Shown here piece after piece: positions 1-7,380 of a stretch of DNA of 13,418 nt (positions are counted from its first letter, which is position 1; each line of letters starts with the position of its first letter). The stretch lies in the NCBI GenBank assembly GCA_035540515.1, contig DATLGM010000003.1:1-13418 (forward strand), read 5' to 3'. The notes under the pieces were generated by a model. That model did not search any database, was not told the DNA's origin, and saw only the letters and a list, made by a program, of their open reading frames with translations. Origin of the DNA: WHTG01 sp035540515. GTDB lineage: Bacteria > Actinomycetota > Nitriliruptoria > Euzebyales > Egibacteraceae. The position numbers and the translations under genes are program-made.

Positions 1-750
1 GAGCCGCTGCGGGTCCACCGGCGGCACGGCCCCGCTGGACTGCCCGAACAGCACCAGCGTCCCGCGCGGGCGCAGGCTGGCCATGCTGGCGTCGAAGGTC
101 GCCTTGCCGACCGAGTCGTACACCACGTCGACCCCGCGCCCACCGGTCAGCTCCTTGACCGCGGCGGTGAAGTCGGTCTCGGTGTAGCGAATGACCTCGT
201 CCGCGCCGGCGCCCCGCGCGAGCTGCTCCTTCTCCGCGGTCGACACCGTCCCGTAGACCGTCGCGCCGAGGCGCTTGGCGATCTGGATCAGCAGCAGCCC
301 GACGCCACCGGCCGCCGCGTGGACCAGCGCTGTGCTGCCGGGCCCCAGCGCTGCGGTGTCGGTGGCCAGGTAGTGCGCGGTCATGCCCTGCAGCATCAGC
401 GCAGCGGCCGTCTCGGGGTCCACGCCGTCCGGGACGGGGACGAGCACGCCCGCCGGAGCGACGACGGTCTCGGCGTAGGAGCCTGGGACCGAGGCCCACG
501 CGACAAGGTCGCCCGCAGCGACGTCGGTCACGCCGGGACCGACCGCCTCGACCTCGCCGGCGCCCTCCATGCCGATGGGCACGGGCGGATCCGCGGGATA
601 GGCGCCGGTGCGGAAGTACACGTCGATGAAGTTCACGCCGGCGGCGGCGACGCGGACGCGCACCTGCCCTTCGCCCGGCTCCGCCGGCTCGACGTCGTCG
701 ATGCTCAGGGCCTCCGGGCCGCCCACCTCGTGCACTCGCACCGCGCGCAT
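1..750 (-). CDS. Quinone oxidoreductase (NADPH:quinone reductase-like), C-terminus cut by window edge
   Basis: The first 250 residues of a medium-chain dehydrogenase/reductase of the zeta-crystallin (quinone oxidoreductase) type; the family is usually about 320-330 residues, so roughly a quarter is missing beyond base 1. The N-terminus reads MRAVRVHEVGG. The family hallmarks IGMEGAGEVEAVG (residues about 59-71) and the Rossmann nucleotide-binding turn AAAGGVG (145-151) are present. No cluster of structural-zinc cysteines is visible, which fits the zinc-free QOR branch. Members reduce quinones or enones one electron or one hydride at a time with NADPH in the cytoplasm. The ATG at 750-748 is preceded by a GGAGGT ribosome site (bases 755-760, minus strand). 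It begins 22 bases after the stop of ligase B in the same direction, so it may be the last visible gene of the leftward ligase transcript. Family call is secure; the substrate is not known. Confidence 0.9.
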   Translation of the reverse strand, partial: MRAVRVHEVGGPEALSIDDVEPAEPGEGQVRVRVAAAGVNFIDVYFRTGAYPADPPVPIGMEGAGEVEAVGPGVTDVAAGDLVAWASVPGSYAETVVAPAGVLVPVPDGVDPETAAALMLQGMTAHYLATDTAALGPGSTALVHAAAGGVGLLLIQIAKRLGATVYGTVSTAEKEQLARGAGADEVIRYTETDFTAAVKELTGGRGVDVVYDSVGKATFDASMASLRPRGTLVLFGQSSGAVPPVDPQRL

Positions 751-772
751 CGCTACCTCCAGGTCAGATCGG

Positions 773-1987
773 TCAGCCGGCGTACAGCTGCAGCTCCTCG
801 GCGAATGCCCGTGCCATCTCCATCGCCGCATCCAGCTCCGGATGGCGAACCACGATCATCCCGTCGGACACGATGACGGCGCGCCAGTCGCGGCGCGGGG
901 CGCCCACGGGCAGCAGGTCGACCAGGGCCACGTGGTCACCGTAGCGGCGCAACAGGTCGTCGAGCCCCTCGACGGCACGGATCCGCCCGTGGCCCTGGGC
1001 GCGCTTGAAGATGCTGGCCGCGTTGTGGTGGCGATGGACCGGCGCCGAGAAACCTCCGCGGGTGACGGCCTCGGCCCATCGCACGTACAGGTCGTTGTCG
1101 GTGGCGTAGTTCATGACGTCGACCGTCCGCGCGCCGGGGGGCCGGGCGCCGATCTCACCGAACACCACTTCCCCGTCATGCCGGCGGTACCACTCCATGT
1201 GGGTGAAGCCGTCGGTGAAGCCCAGCGCCCGCAACACGGCGTGGCCCATGCCCCGGCCCCCCGCCAGGTGCTCGACGTCGATGTCACGCAACGACATGGT
1301 GATGGGGCTGACCCACTCGTGCTGCTTTGTGATCAGCGGCCGGGTGCCGTACCAGCAGATGTTCTCGAACAGGATCTCACCACCGGCGCAGACCGTGTCG
1401 TACGTGAACTCCTCCGCTTCGACGAACTCCTCGACGCTGACGCGGGGGACATGGCGCAGCAGCGGCAGGACGTCGGACAGCTCGGCGGCGTGGTCGATGC
1501 GGAACGTGTCCATGGAGCCGGCGCCGTCGATCGGCTTGATGATCACGGGGTAGCCGATGCGTTCGACCGCCGCCCACACGTCAGCGACCGACGTGGCGTC
1601 GTAGTGGTGCGGGGTGCGGATGCCGGCGGCGTCCAACCGCGCCTTCATCAGCTCCTTGTCACGGAACGGCAGCGTCTGCTCGATGGTCATGCCGGGCAGG
1701 CCGAGCAGCTCGCGCAAGCGCGCGGCGAGCAGCATGTACGGCTCCCACAAGCACTCCACCCGGTCGATCTGCACATGACGCGCGAGCCCGGTGACCGCGG
1801 CGACCACGGCCTCGGTGTCGGCCAGCGAGACGTGCTCGTAGTGGCGCAGTGCCTGGCGGGCCGGCGCCGGCAGGTCGTGCGCGGGCTGGTCGCCGACTCC
1901 GATCACCTCGGCGCCGACCTGGCCCAGGGCGCCGGTGAACAGGGCCATCTCGGCGGGGTAGCCGGGCGACAGCATCACGACGCGCAT
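773..1987 (-). CDS. ATP-grasp carboxylate-amine/thiol ligase family protein (ligase B)
   Basis: A complete 404-residue ATP-grasp protein. Such enzymes activate a carboxylate as an acyl phosphate with ATP and join it to an amine, or less often another nucleophile. It starts with a beta strand (MRVVMLSPGY) of the pre-ATP-grasp domain. The FRDKELMK box (108-115), the nucleotide-binding YPVIIKPIDGAGS stretch (146-158), VEEFVEAEEFTYD (185-197), HMEW (263-266; E265) and GEIGARPPG (277-285; E278) follow. E265 and E278 are the expected magnesium ligands. The ATG overlaps the TGA of ligase A (TGATG), so translation of the two is probably coupled. It is closest in the window to ligase C, sharing a VGAxVIGxG stretch and an LxHYExV block in the N-terminal domain. 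The acid and amine substrates cannot be read from sequence. Confidence 0.93.
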   Translation of the reverse strand: MRVVMLSPGYPAEMALFTGALGQVGAEVIGVGDQPAHDLPAPARQALRHYEHVSLADTEAVVAAVTGLARHVQIDRVECLWEPYMLLAARLRELLGLPGMTIEQTLPFRDKELMKARLDAAGIRTPHHYDATSVADVWAAVERIGYPVIIKPIDGAGSMDTFRIDHAAELSDVLPLLRHVPRVSVEEFVEAEEFTYDTVCAGGEILFENICWYGTRPLITKQHEWVSPITMSLRDIDVEHLAGGRGMGHAVLRALGFTDGFTHMEWYRRHDGEVVFGEIGARPPGARTVDVMNYATDNDLYVRWAEAVTRGGFSAPVHRHHNAASIFKRAQGHGRIRAVEGLDDLLRRYGDHVALVDLLPVGAPRRDWRAVIVSDGMIVVRHPELDAAMEMARAFAEELQLYAG

Positions 1988-3210
1988 CAGCCCAGCTCCA
2001 CGCGCAGCTCGGAGCGGATGCGGTCCAGCGCCTCGGCGACGACGCCGGTCTGCTCGTGGCGGACGATGACGTAGCCCTCGCCCTCATAGGTGCCGGTCGG
2101 GACCTGGCCGGGCATGGGCAGCCGCGCCTCGACGACGAGGTGGCCCAGGTCGCGGTGCAGCGCATCGACGCCGTGGACGTCGCGCACACGCCCCGCCCCC
2201 TGGCCGCGCAGGTAGACCACGCCCACGGCCCATCGGCGAGGCGGCGGGTCGAACTGGTCGAGCAGCATCAGCCGAGGCCACGCCACGTACAGGTCGATGT
2301 CGTGCGCATAGGAGATGGCCGAGGTCAGCTGCGCGCCGGGGGGACGGGCGCCGACTTCGGAGACCGCGACCGAGCCGTCGGCGCGGCGGAACCACTCCAT
2401 GTGGGACAAGCCGGTCCGCAGGCCCAGCGCACGCAGGGCCGCCGGCCCGACGTCGCGGATCGCGTCGAGCTCCGGTGCGTCGATCTCCCGAGGCAGCAGC
2501 ACGGCCCACTGGATCCACGGGTTGTGCAGCACCTCCAGCGGCGCCGGCAGGTACCGGGAGATCGAGTGCCACACGACCTGGCCGTCGACCATCACGCTGT
2601 CGTAGCTGTACTCCTCGCCGGCCAGGAACTCCTCGACCAGCGTCGGGTTGGCGCCCGACGGCGGGGCCGCCTCGATCCACCGGCCCAGCGCCCCGACGTC
2701 GTCGAGGCGGAACGTGCTGCGCGCGCCGGCGCCCGCCGGGGGCTTGACGACCAGGGGGAAGCCCACCTGGTCGGCGAAGGCGACTGCGTCGTCGGGGGAG
2801 CCGACCAGCCGGTGGCGGGCGACGGGGAGGCCGGCGGCCCGCAGCACGTCCTTCATCCGGTTCTTGTCGCGGAAGTTCTCCGTGGTCGCCGCGTCGGCGC
2901 CAGGTAGGCCGAGCGCGTCACGGGCCTGCGCGATGGGCACCTGCGCCTGCTCCAAGACGCCGAGGATGCGCTCGACGGGCCGCCCGGCCTGGGCGCCGAG
3001 CCCGCGGGCCGCGTCGACCAGCTGGCCGGCATCCAGCGCGTCCTCGACCCGCCAGTGCGCGACCAGCGACTCGCGCAGCGAGAAGGGCAGCCGGTCGACG
3101 GGCTCGTGGGTGACCAGCGCAAGGTCCACGCCGTCCAGGCGAGCGGCCGAGTCGACGAAGCGCACGGTCGCCTCGAGCAGGTACGGGGCGACGAAGGCGG
3201 CGAACACCAT
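1987..3210 (-). CDS. ATP-grasp ligase family protein (ligase A), first gene of leftward unit
   Basis: A complete 407-residue ATP-grasp enzyme with the same plan as its two neighbours. Motifs are FRDKNRMKDVL (113-123), FPLVVKPPAGAGARST (151-166), VEEFLAGEEYSYD (192-204), HMEWF (270-274; E272) and SEVGARPPG (284-292; E285). The two glutamates are the likely metal ligands. The ATG at 3210-3208 is preferred over an upstream start at 3282. It places the first beta strand (MVFAAFVAPY) exactly where those of ligases B and C begin, and it avoids overlapping the divergent gene. A TAGGCT hexamer lies 8 bases upstream and no ribosome site is evident, so the message may be leaderless. The N-terminal domain is the most diverged of the three, which may mean a different acid substrate. 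All catalytic motifs are intact. Confidence 0.92.
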   Translation of the reverse strand: MVFAAFVAPYLLEATVRFVDSAARLDGVDLALVTHEPVDRLPFSLRESLVAHWRVEDALDAGQLVDAARGLGAQAGRPVERILGVLEQAQVPIAQARDALGLPGADAATTENFRDKNRMKDVLRAAGLPVARHRLVGSPDDAVAFADQVGFPLVVKPPAGAGARSTFRLDDVGALGRWIEAAPPSGANPTLVEEFLAGEEYSYDSVMVDGQVVWHSISRYLPAPLEVLHNPWIQWAVLLPREIDAPELDAIRDVGPAALRALGLRTGLSHMEWFRRADGSVAVSEVGARPPGAQLTSAISYAHDIDLYVAWPRLMLLDQFDPPPRRWAVGVVYLRGQGAGRVRDVHGVDALHRDLGHLVVEARLPMPGQVPTGTYEGEGYVIVRHEQTGVVAEALDRIRSELRVELG

Positions 3211-3290
3211 CACCGGTGAGCCTAGTCCCCTGGGCCACCTGTCCCGCAGGCGTGATCGCCCGCAGATGGGTGGGGCTACCATCCGCCGTC
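3211..3290. promoter_or_regulatory. Divergent promoter region of the ligase locus
   Basis: An 80-base gap separates the starts of ligases A and C, and both transcripts must arise here. On the plus strand TACCAT (3277-3282) matches the actinobacterial -10 pattern TANNNT and ends 8 bases before the GTG of ligase C. On the minus strand TAGGCT (3226-3221) also fits and also ends 8 bases before the ATG of ligase A. Neither start has a Shine-Dalgarno sequence, so leaderless messages are a reasonable reading. No good -35 box is apparent. The palindrome CACCGGTG (3211-3218) touches the ligase A start. The -10 assignments are pattern matches only. Confidence 0.45.
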
Positions 3291-4514
3291 GTGAACATCA
3301 TCTTCGTCGAGCCGTTCTTCCCGGCCAACCAGCGCGAGTTCGTCCGCGCGCTCGCCTCGGTCGGAGCGACCGTCATCGGCATCGGCGAGTACCCCGTCGA
3401 GTCGTTCGACGACGACCTGCGCGGATGGCTGCACCACTACGAACGAGTCCCGTCGGTCACCGACGTCGACCGGATGACCGACGCGGTCCGGTGGGTGCAG
3501 GACAAGGTGTGGGTCGACCGCCTGGAAGCCACCGTCGAGGCGCACACGCTGCCTGCGGCGCAGGTCCGCGAGCGCACGAACATCCCCGGCACGTCGGTCC
3601 ACACGGCGTGGCTGTGTCGCGACAAGCCGTCGATGAAGGAAGCGCTGCGCCAGGCGGGCGTGCCGACCGCGGCCTCGACGGCCGCGCACAGCGCCGCCGA
3701 GGTCGAGGCGTTCGCCGAGGCCATCGGCTTCCCCTTGATCCTCAAGCCCCGGGCCGGTGCCGGTGCCTCGGGAACGGTCCGCGTGAACAACGGTGACGAG
3801 CTGGGCGGGGCGCTGGCGGCCTTCGGCGCCGAGGGCGTGGACTCGATCGCCGTGGAGGAGTTCGTCGAGGGCCATGAGGGCTTCTACGACACGATCGCGA
3901 TCAACGGCGAGGTCGCGCACGACTTCGCGTCGCACTACTTCCCCAACGTGCTCGACGCGATGAGAACACGCTGGATCTCGCCGCAGTTCATCGCGACCAA
4001 CCGCATCGACTCCGTGCCCGACTACGACGAGCTGCGCGAGATGGGCCGGCGCGTCATCACGGCGCTGGGCATCGGGACCTCGGCCACGCACATGGAGTGG
4101 TTCTTCGGTCCCAAGGGCCTGAGGTTCTCCGAGATCGGCTGCCGGCCACCGGGCGTCGGGGCGTGGGACCTGTACTCGGCGGGCAACGAGATCGACCTGT
4201 ACCGCGAGTGGGCGACGGCCGTGGTGCACGGCACGACCGACCGGCGTGCGTCGCGACGCTACGCCGCAGGTCTGATCGCATTGCGCCCCGAGGCCGACGG
4301 TCACATCAGCGGCTACTCCGGCGTCGACGAGTGCCAGCAGCGCTACGGCGAGTGGGTGATCGACGCGCACTTCCCGAACCCCGGGACGCCGACGCAGCCG
4401 GTCGAGGCCGGGTACATGGCCAACGCCTATGTGCGGATGCGCCACCCGGACTACGACACGTTGCGGGGGATGCTCGACGACGTCGGCCGCACGATCCACG
4501 TCCACGCCGGCTGA
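3291..4514 (+). CDS. ATP-grasp ligase family protein (ligase C), first gene of rightward unit
   Basis: A complete 407-residue ATP-grasp protein starting at GTG (VNIIFVEPFF). Motifs are CRDKPSMKEAL (109-119), FPLILKPRAGAGASGT (147-162), VEEFVEGHEGFYD (188-200), HMEWFF (267-272; E269) and SEIGCRPPG (280-288; E281). One cysteine replaces the alanine found in ligases A and B in that last motif. A longer reading frame opens at 3216, but alignment with ligases A and B puts the natural start at 3291. An RMRHP block near the C-terminus (382-386) matches RHP in ligase B and RHE in ligase A, so the three are paralogous along their whole length. The next gene starts 4 bases after its stop, with no separate ribosome site, implying co-translation. 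The reaction is ATP-dependent ligation by family; substrates are unknown. Confidence 0.93.
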   Translation: MNIIFVEPFFPANQREFVRALASVGATVIGIGEYPVESFDDDLRGWLHHYERVPSVTDVDRMTDAVRWVQDKVWVDRLEATVEAHTLPAAQVRERTNIPGTSVHTAWLCRDKPSMKEALRQAGVPTAASTAAHSAAEVEAFAEAIGFPLILKPRAGAGASGTVRVNNGDELGGALAAFGAEGVDSIAVEEFVEGHEGFYDTIAINGEVAHDFASHYFPNVLDAMRTRWISPQFIATNRIDSVPDYDELREMGRRVITALGIGTSATHMEWFFGPKGLRFSEIGCRPPGVGAWDLYSAGNEIDLYREWATAVVHGTTDRRASRRYAAGLIALRPEADGHISGYSGVDECQQRYGEWVIDAHFPNPGTPTQPVEAGYMANAYVRMRHPDYDTLRGMLDDVGRTIHVHAG

Positions 4515-4518
4515 CGCG

Positions 4519-5445
4519 ATGGCCGTCGTCTTGCTGGGGCCCCAGCGGTTCCGGCCATCGGTCCGCAACACCATCCGCTCACTGGCGCCTGACGGGCCGG
4601 TCGCCACCGTGACCGCCGGCTGGCGTGAACGCGAACCGGACGACACCGAGCTCGACGGGCTGCTCGACGGACGCAGCATCAACCTTGGTCTGTACGGCCG
4701 GTGGCTGGACGTGCACGAGCGCGACCCCGAGCTGGCCGCCGCCGTCCGCCGGCGCGACGACGTCCTCGACGAGCTGCAGTCGGTCTACATCCTGTGGCTG
4801 GACCACGCGCTGGCCGCCGTCACCGAGCTGGTGGTCCGCGACTTCCGCGCGCAGATCGCCGCCACCGCCATCGACGACACCATCCAGGCGCTGCGCGACA
4901 TCGACCGCCGCCATCTCGAGCGCGTGTCCGAGGTCCGCGACGAGTTCTACGCCCAGTGGCAGCCACACGAGCGGCCCGCCGTCGCAGAGCACCGCGCTGC
5001 CGTCGCGGGGATCCTCGGCGAGTGCGCAGCCGTCACGATCGCGGGCGGTCACGTGGGCGCGCTGCTCGGCTGCCTGGCGCTGTTCGACGTCGCGCCGGCG
5101 CTGGTCGACACCACGGTCGTCGGGTGGTCCGCCGGGGCGATGGCGCTGACCGACAAGGTCGTGCTGTTCAACGACCGTTCGCCCGACGGCCGCAGCTACG
5201 CCGAGGTGTACCGGCGCGGTCTGGGCCTGTGCCGCCGCGTCGTGGCCCTGCCGCACGCCCGCCGGCGCCTGCTGCTGGACGATCCGGTCCGCATGTCGGT
5301 GTTCGCACGGCGGTTCGCGCCGGCGCGCTGCGTCGTGCTCGACGACGGGGTGCGGCTGGACTGCGCCGACGGCGAGCTGCCGCACGGCACGCGCGTGCTC
5401 ACGTCTGACGGCCGCGTGGAAGACCTCGCGGAGGTGTCCGCGTGA
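4519..5445 (+). CDS. Peptidase S51 / type 1 glutamine amidotransferase-like protein
   Basis: 308 residues. An N-terminal strand-rich part (MAVVLLGPQRF and VATVTAGWRERE) is followed by a long charged helical insert (about 65-165). A GGHVGALL turn (176-183), the nucleophile elbow GWSAGAM (202-208, S204) and LPHARRRLLLDD (244-255, H246) come next. This Ser plus His arrangement in a class-I-amidotransferase fold is that of peptidase family S51 (alpha-aspartyl dipeptidase and cyanophycinase), which cuts isopeptide or Asp-linked amides. The helical insert between the first strands and the active site is unusual for the family. The stop overlaps the GTG of the next gene by four bases. Next to three amide-forming ligases, a role in trimming or recycling their product is attractive. 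Whether it is an active hydrolase, a transferase or a scaffold is not decided by the sequence. Confidence 0.8.
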   Translation: MAVVLLGPQRFRPSVRNTIRSLAPDGPVATVTAGWREREPDDTELDGLLDGRSINLGLYGRWLDVHERDPELAAAVRRRDDVLDELQSVYILWLDHALAAVTELVVRDFRAQIAATAIDDTIQALRDIDRRHLERVSEVRDEFYAQWQPHERPAVAEHRAAVAGILGECAAVTIAGGHVGALLGCLALFDVAPALVDTTVVGWSAGAMALTDKVVLFNDRSPDGRSYAEVYRRGLGLCRRVVALPHARRRLLLDDPVRMSVFARRFAPARCVVLDDGVRLDCADGELPHGTRVLTSDGRVEDLAEVSA

Positions 5446-6605
5446 GCACGACGCCGACCCGGCGGGGGCGGCTGGCGATCAACCGGCTGAAGGAACGCCG
5501 CCCACTCGACGCCGAGGCGGTGGACCGCTTCCTCGCCGAGCACGAGTTCCCGGTCGTCGAGGGCGACCGCGCCACGTTCGTGTGGCGCGGCGAGGCCGAC
5601 GAGGTGCTCCTGGGCCACTGGATCGTGGGTCTGCCCAGCCGGATCCCGCTGCGCCGCCTGCAGGGCACCGACCTGTGGTACGTCGTCATCGAGCTGCCCG
5701 CCAGCTCCCGTGTGGAGTACAAGCTCGAGATCGTCCGCGGCGACCACCACGAGGTCATCGACGACCCGCTCAACCCGAAGCTGTCGTACAACCCCATGGG
5801 GCACAACTCGGTCGTCTACGCCAGCGGCTACGAGGCGCCGGAGTGGACCTTCGAAGATCCCGACGCGCGGCCCGGCACGCTGACCGACCTGACCATCCCC
5901 AGTCGGGCCCTGCGCCGCGACTGCCACACCACGGTGTACCTGCCCGCCCGGTTCAGGCGGACGGCTCGCTACCCGCTGCTGGTCGTCCACGACGGCGGTG
6001 ACTTCCTGCAGTACGCCGCCGCGAAGACGGTGCTCGACAACCTCATCCACCGCCTCGACGTCGCCGAGCTCGTTGCCGTGTTCACCCATCCGGGCGACCG
6101 CCTGGTCGAGTACCCGGACAACCCCGCGCACGCCCGGTTCCTCACGCGCGAGCTGGTCCCCCACCTGGAGGCCGAGTTCCCGCTGCGCGCTCGGCCGTCC
6201 GCGCGCTGCCTGATGGGCTCGAGCTTCGGGGCGGTCGCGGCGCTGTCGACCGCAAACCGGTTCCCCGGGTTCTACGGGTCGCTGCTGCTGGAGTCCGGGT
6301 CGTTCGTGTTCACCGACATCGGCAACGACCACGGCGGCGGAGAGGTGTTCGACCCGGTGGTGAAGTTCGTCAACGCCTTCCGCAAACGGCCCCGCCGCAT
6401 CGTCGACCGGGCCTTTGTGACCTGTGGGGTGTACGAGCCGCTGATCGTCCGCAACCGCTCGATGGTCCCGGTGCTGCGCGAGACCGGTATGGACGTGCGG
6501 TACGTCGAGGCTCGCGACGGCCACAACTGGGTCAACTGGCGCGACCGGCTCCGCGACGGCCTGTCCTGGCTGTTCCCCGGACCGCACAAGCTGTACTACG
6601 AGTGA
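5442..6605 (+). CDS. Fes-like esterase: beta-sandwich region plus alpha/beta hydrolase domain
   Basis: 387 residues. Residues about 40-128 look like an immunoglobulin-like E-set domain of the kind found in front of enterochelin esterases and glycogen-binding modules (FVWRGEADEV, LWYVVIELP, VEYKLEIVRG). The rest is an alpha/beta hydrolase of the putative esterase/Fes group: VVHDGGDF (181-188) for the oxyanion region, MGSSFGAVAAL (258-268, S261 nucleophile) and DGHNW (359-363, H361). The acid is probably E332 in GVYEP. There is no signal peptide, so it should act in the cytoplasm. The GTG start at 5442 overlaps the previous stop (GTGA) and has GGAGGT at 5430-5435. Fes enzymes open siderophore trilactones, but relatives cleave many esters and amides. 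No siderophore synthetase or transporter is visible here, so iron use should not be assumed. Confidence 0.85.
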   Translation: MSTTPTRRGRLAINRLKERRPLDAEAVDRFLAEHEFPVVEGDRATFVWRGEADEVLLGHWIVGLPSRIPLRRLQGTDLWYVVIELPASSRVEYKLEIVRGDHHEVIDDPLNPKLSYNPMGHNSVVYASGYEAPEWTFEDPDARPGTLTDLTIPSRALRRDCHTTVYLPARFRRTARYPLLVVHDGGDFLQYAAAKTVLDNLIHRLDVAELVAVFTHPGDRLVEYPDNPAHARFLTRELVPHLEAEFPLRARPSARCLMGSSFGAVAALSTANRFPGFYGSLLLESGSFVFTDIGNDHGGGEVFDPVVKFVNAFRKRPRRIVDRAFVTCGVYEPLIVRNRSMVPVLRETGMDVRYVEARDGHNWVNWRDRLRDGLSWLFPGPHKLYYE

Positions 6606-6609
6606 CGAT

Positions 6610-6628
6610 GCCTCGCGCTGGCCGAGGC
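6610..6628. repeat. Small inverted repeat between the two hydrolase genes
   Basis: GCCTCG (6610-6615) and CGAGGC (6623-6628) can form a six-base-pair stem with a seven-base loop in the 43-base gap between the Fes-like and second esterase genes. There is no T-run, so it is not a classical terminator. It could modestly stabilise or process the message, or be a chance palindrome in GC-rich DNA. Confidence 0.25.
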
Positions 6629-6648
6629 GACAGGACAAGGACGGGTTC

Positions 6649-7380
6649 ATGAGCAAGGGATGGGAGCGGTGGCACTCCGACCGTCTGGGTCAGGACGTCA
6701 CGCTGGCGCGCTGGGGGTCCTACGGGCGCCCCGTGCTGGTGTTCCCGACCGCCGGCGGCGACGCCGAGGAGATCGAGCGCGAGGGACTGGTGGACGCCTG
6801 CGGAGGCTTGCTGGCCGAGGGCCGGATCAAGCTGTACTCGTGTGACAGCGTCGCAGGCAAGGCGATGATGATGAGCTGGGGTGCTCCCGAGCACCGGTTG
6901 TGGCTGCTCAATTCGTTCCACGATGCCGTCCGCCATGAGGTCATCCCCGCCATCCGCGCCGACTCCGGCGGCACCGACGCGCTGATCATCACCGCCGGCG
7001 CGTCCATCGGCGCGTTCAACGCAGTGGCCACGCTGTGCCGCTACCCCGACCAGATCGGTGCCGCGGTCGGCATGAGCGGCACCTACGACCTGCAGAAGTT
7101 CTACGACGGCGTGTTCACCGACGACCTGTTCTACGCCTCGCCCCTGCACTTCCTCCCGGGCCTGGATGGGCCGCCGCTGGACCTCCTGCGCCAGCGGTTC
7201 GCGATCCTGGCGACCGGTGAGGGCCGGTGGGAGACCGCCGGCTACTCGTGGCGGATGGCCGACGTCCTGGGCGCCAAGGGGGTGCCCAACCGGGTGGACA
7301 ACTGGGGTCCGGACTGGGACCACCTGTGGCCGACCTGGCACCGGATGCTGCCGCAGTACCTCGACGAGCTCACCCGCTGA
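6649..7380 (+). CDS. Small esterase-like alpha/beta hydrolase
   Basis: 243 residues of an alpha/beta hydrolase related to the uncharacterised small esterases that are often placed with Fes-like proteins. A strand and turn LVFPTAGGD (30-38) form the probable oxyanion region. ITAGASIGAFNA (114-125) carries the nucleophile S119. DWDHLWPTW (222-230) holds the probable catalytic H225, with E191 or E195 in TGEGRWE as acid candidates. No signal peptide or membrane segment is present. The ATG lies 43 bases after the Fes-like gene, with AAGGA about 7 bases upstream, so it is most likely the last gene of the rightward unit. Its final 11 bases overlap the 3' end of the oppositely directed nuclease-like gene. 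Two hydrolases of different subtype plus an S51-like protein suggest sequential processing of the ligase product. The true substrate is unknown. Confidence 0.82.
   Translation: MSKGWERWHSDRLGQDVTLARWGSYGRPVLVFPTAGGDAEEIEREGLVDACGGLLAEGRIKLYSCDSVAGKAMMMSWGAPEHRLWLLNSFHDAVRHEVIPAIRADSGGTDALIITAGASIGAFNAVATLCRYPDQIGAAVGMSGTYDLQKFYDGVFTDDLFYASPLHFLPGLDGPPLDLLRQRFAILATGEGRWETAGYSWRMADVLGAKGVPNRVDNWGPDWDHLWPTWHRMLPQYLDELTR

Noticed and set aside
608..2074. Long plus-strand open frame (488 residues) opposite ligase B
   Set aside because: Antisense shadow of a GC-rich gene; its Arg/His/Gly-rich low-complexity product matches no family, while the minus strand has clear ATP-grasp motifs.
3276..4682. 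468-residue minus-strand open frame opposite ligase C
   Set aside because: Shadow of ligase C and the following gene; no motif, composition dominated by Arg, Asp, Val and His.
5196..6656. 486-residue minus-strand open frame opposite the Fes-like gene
   Set aside because: Composition is that of an antisense frame and it would contradict the GTGA-coupled plus-strand genes with catalytic motifs.
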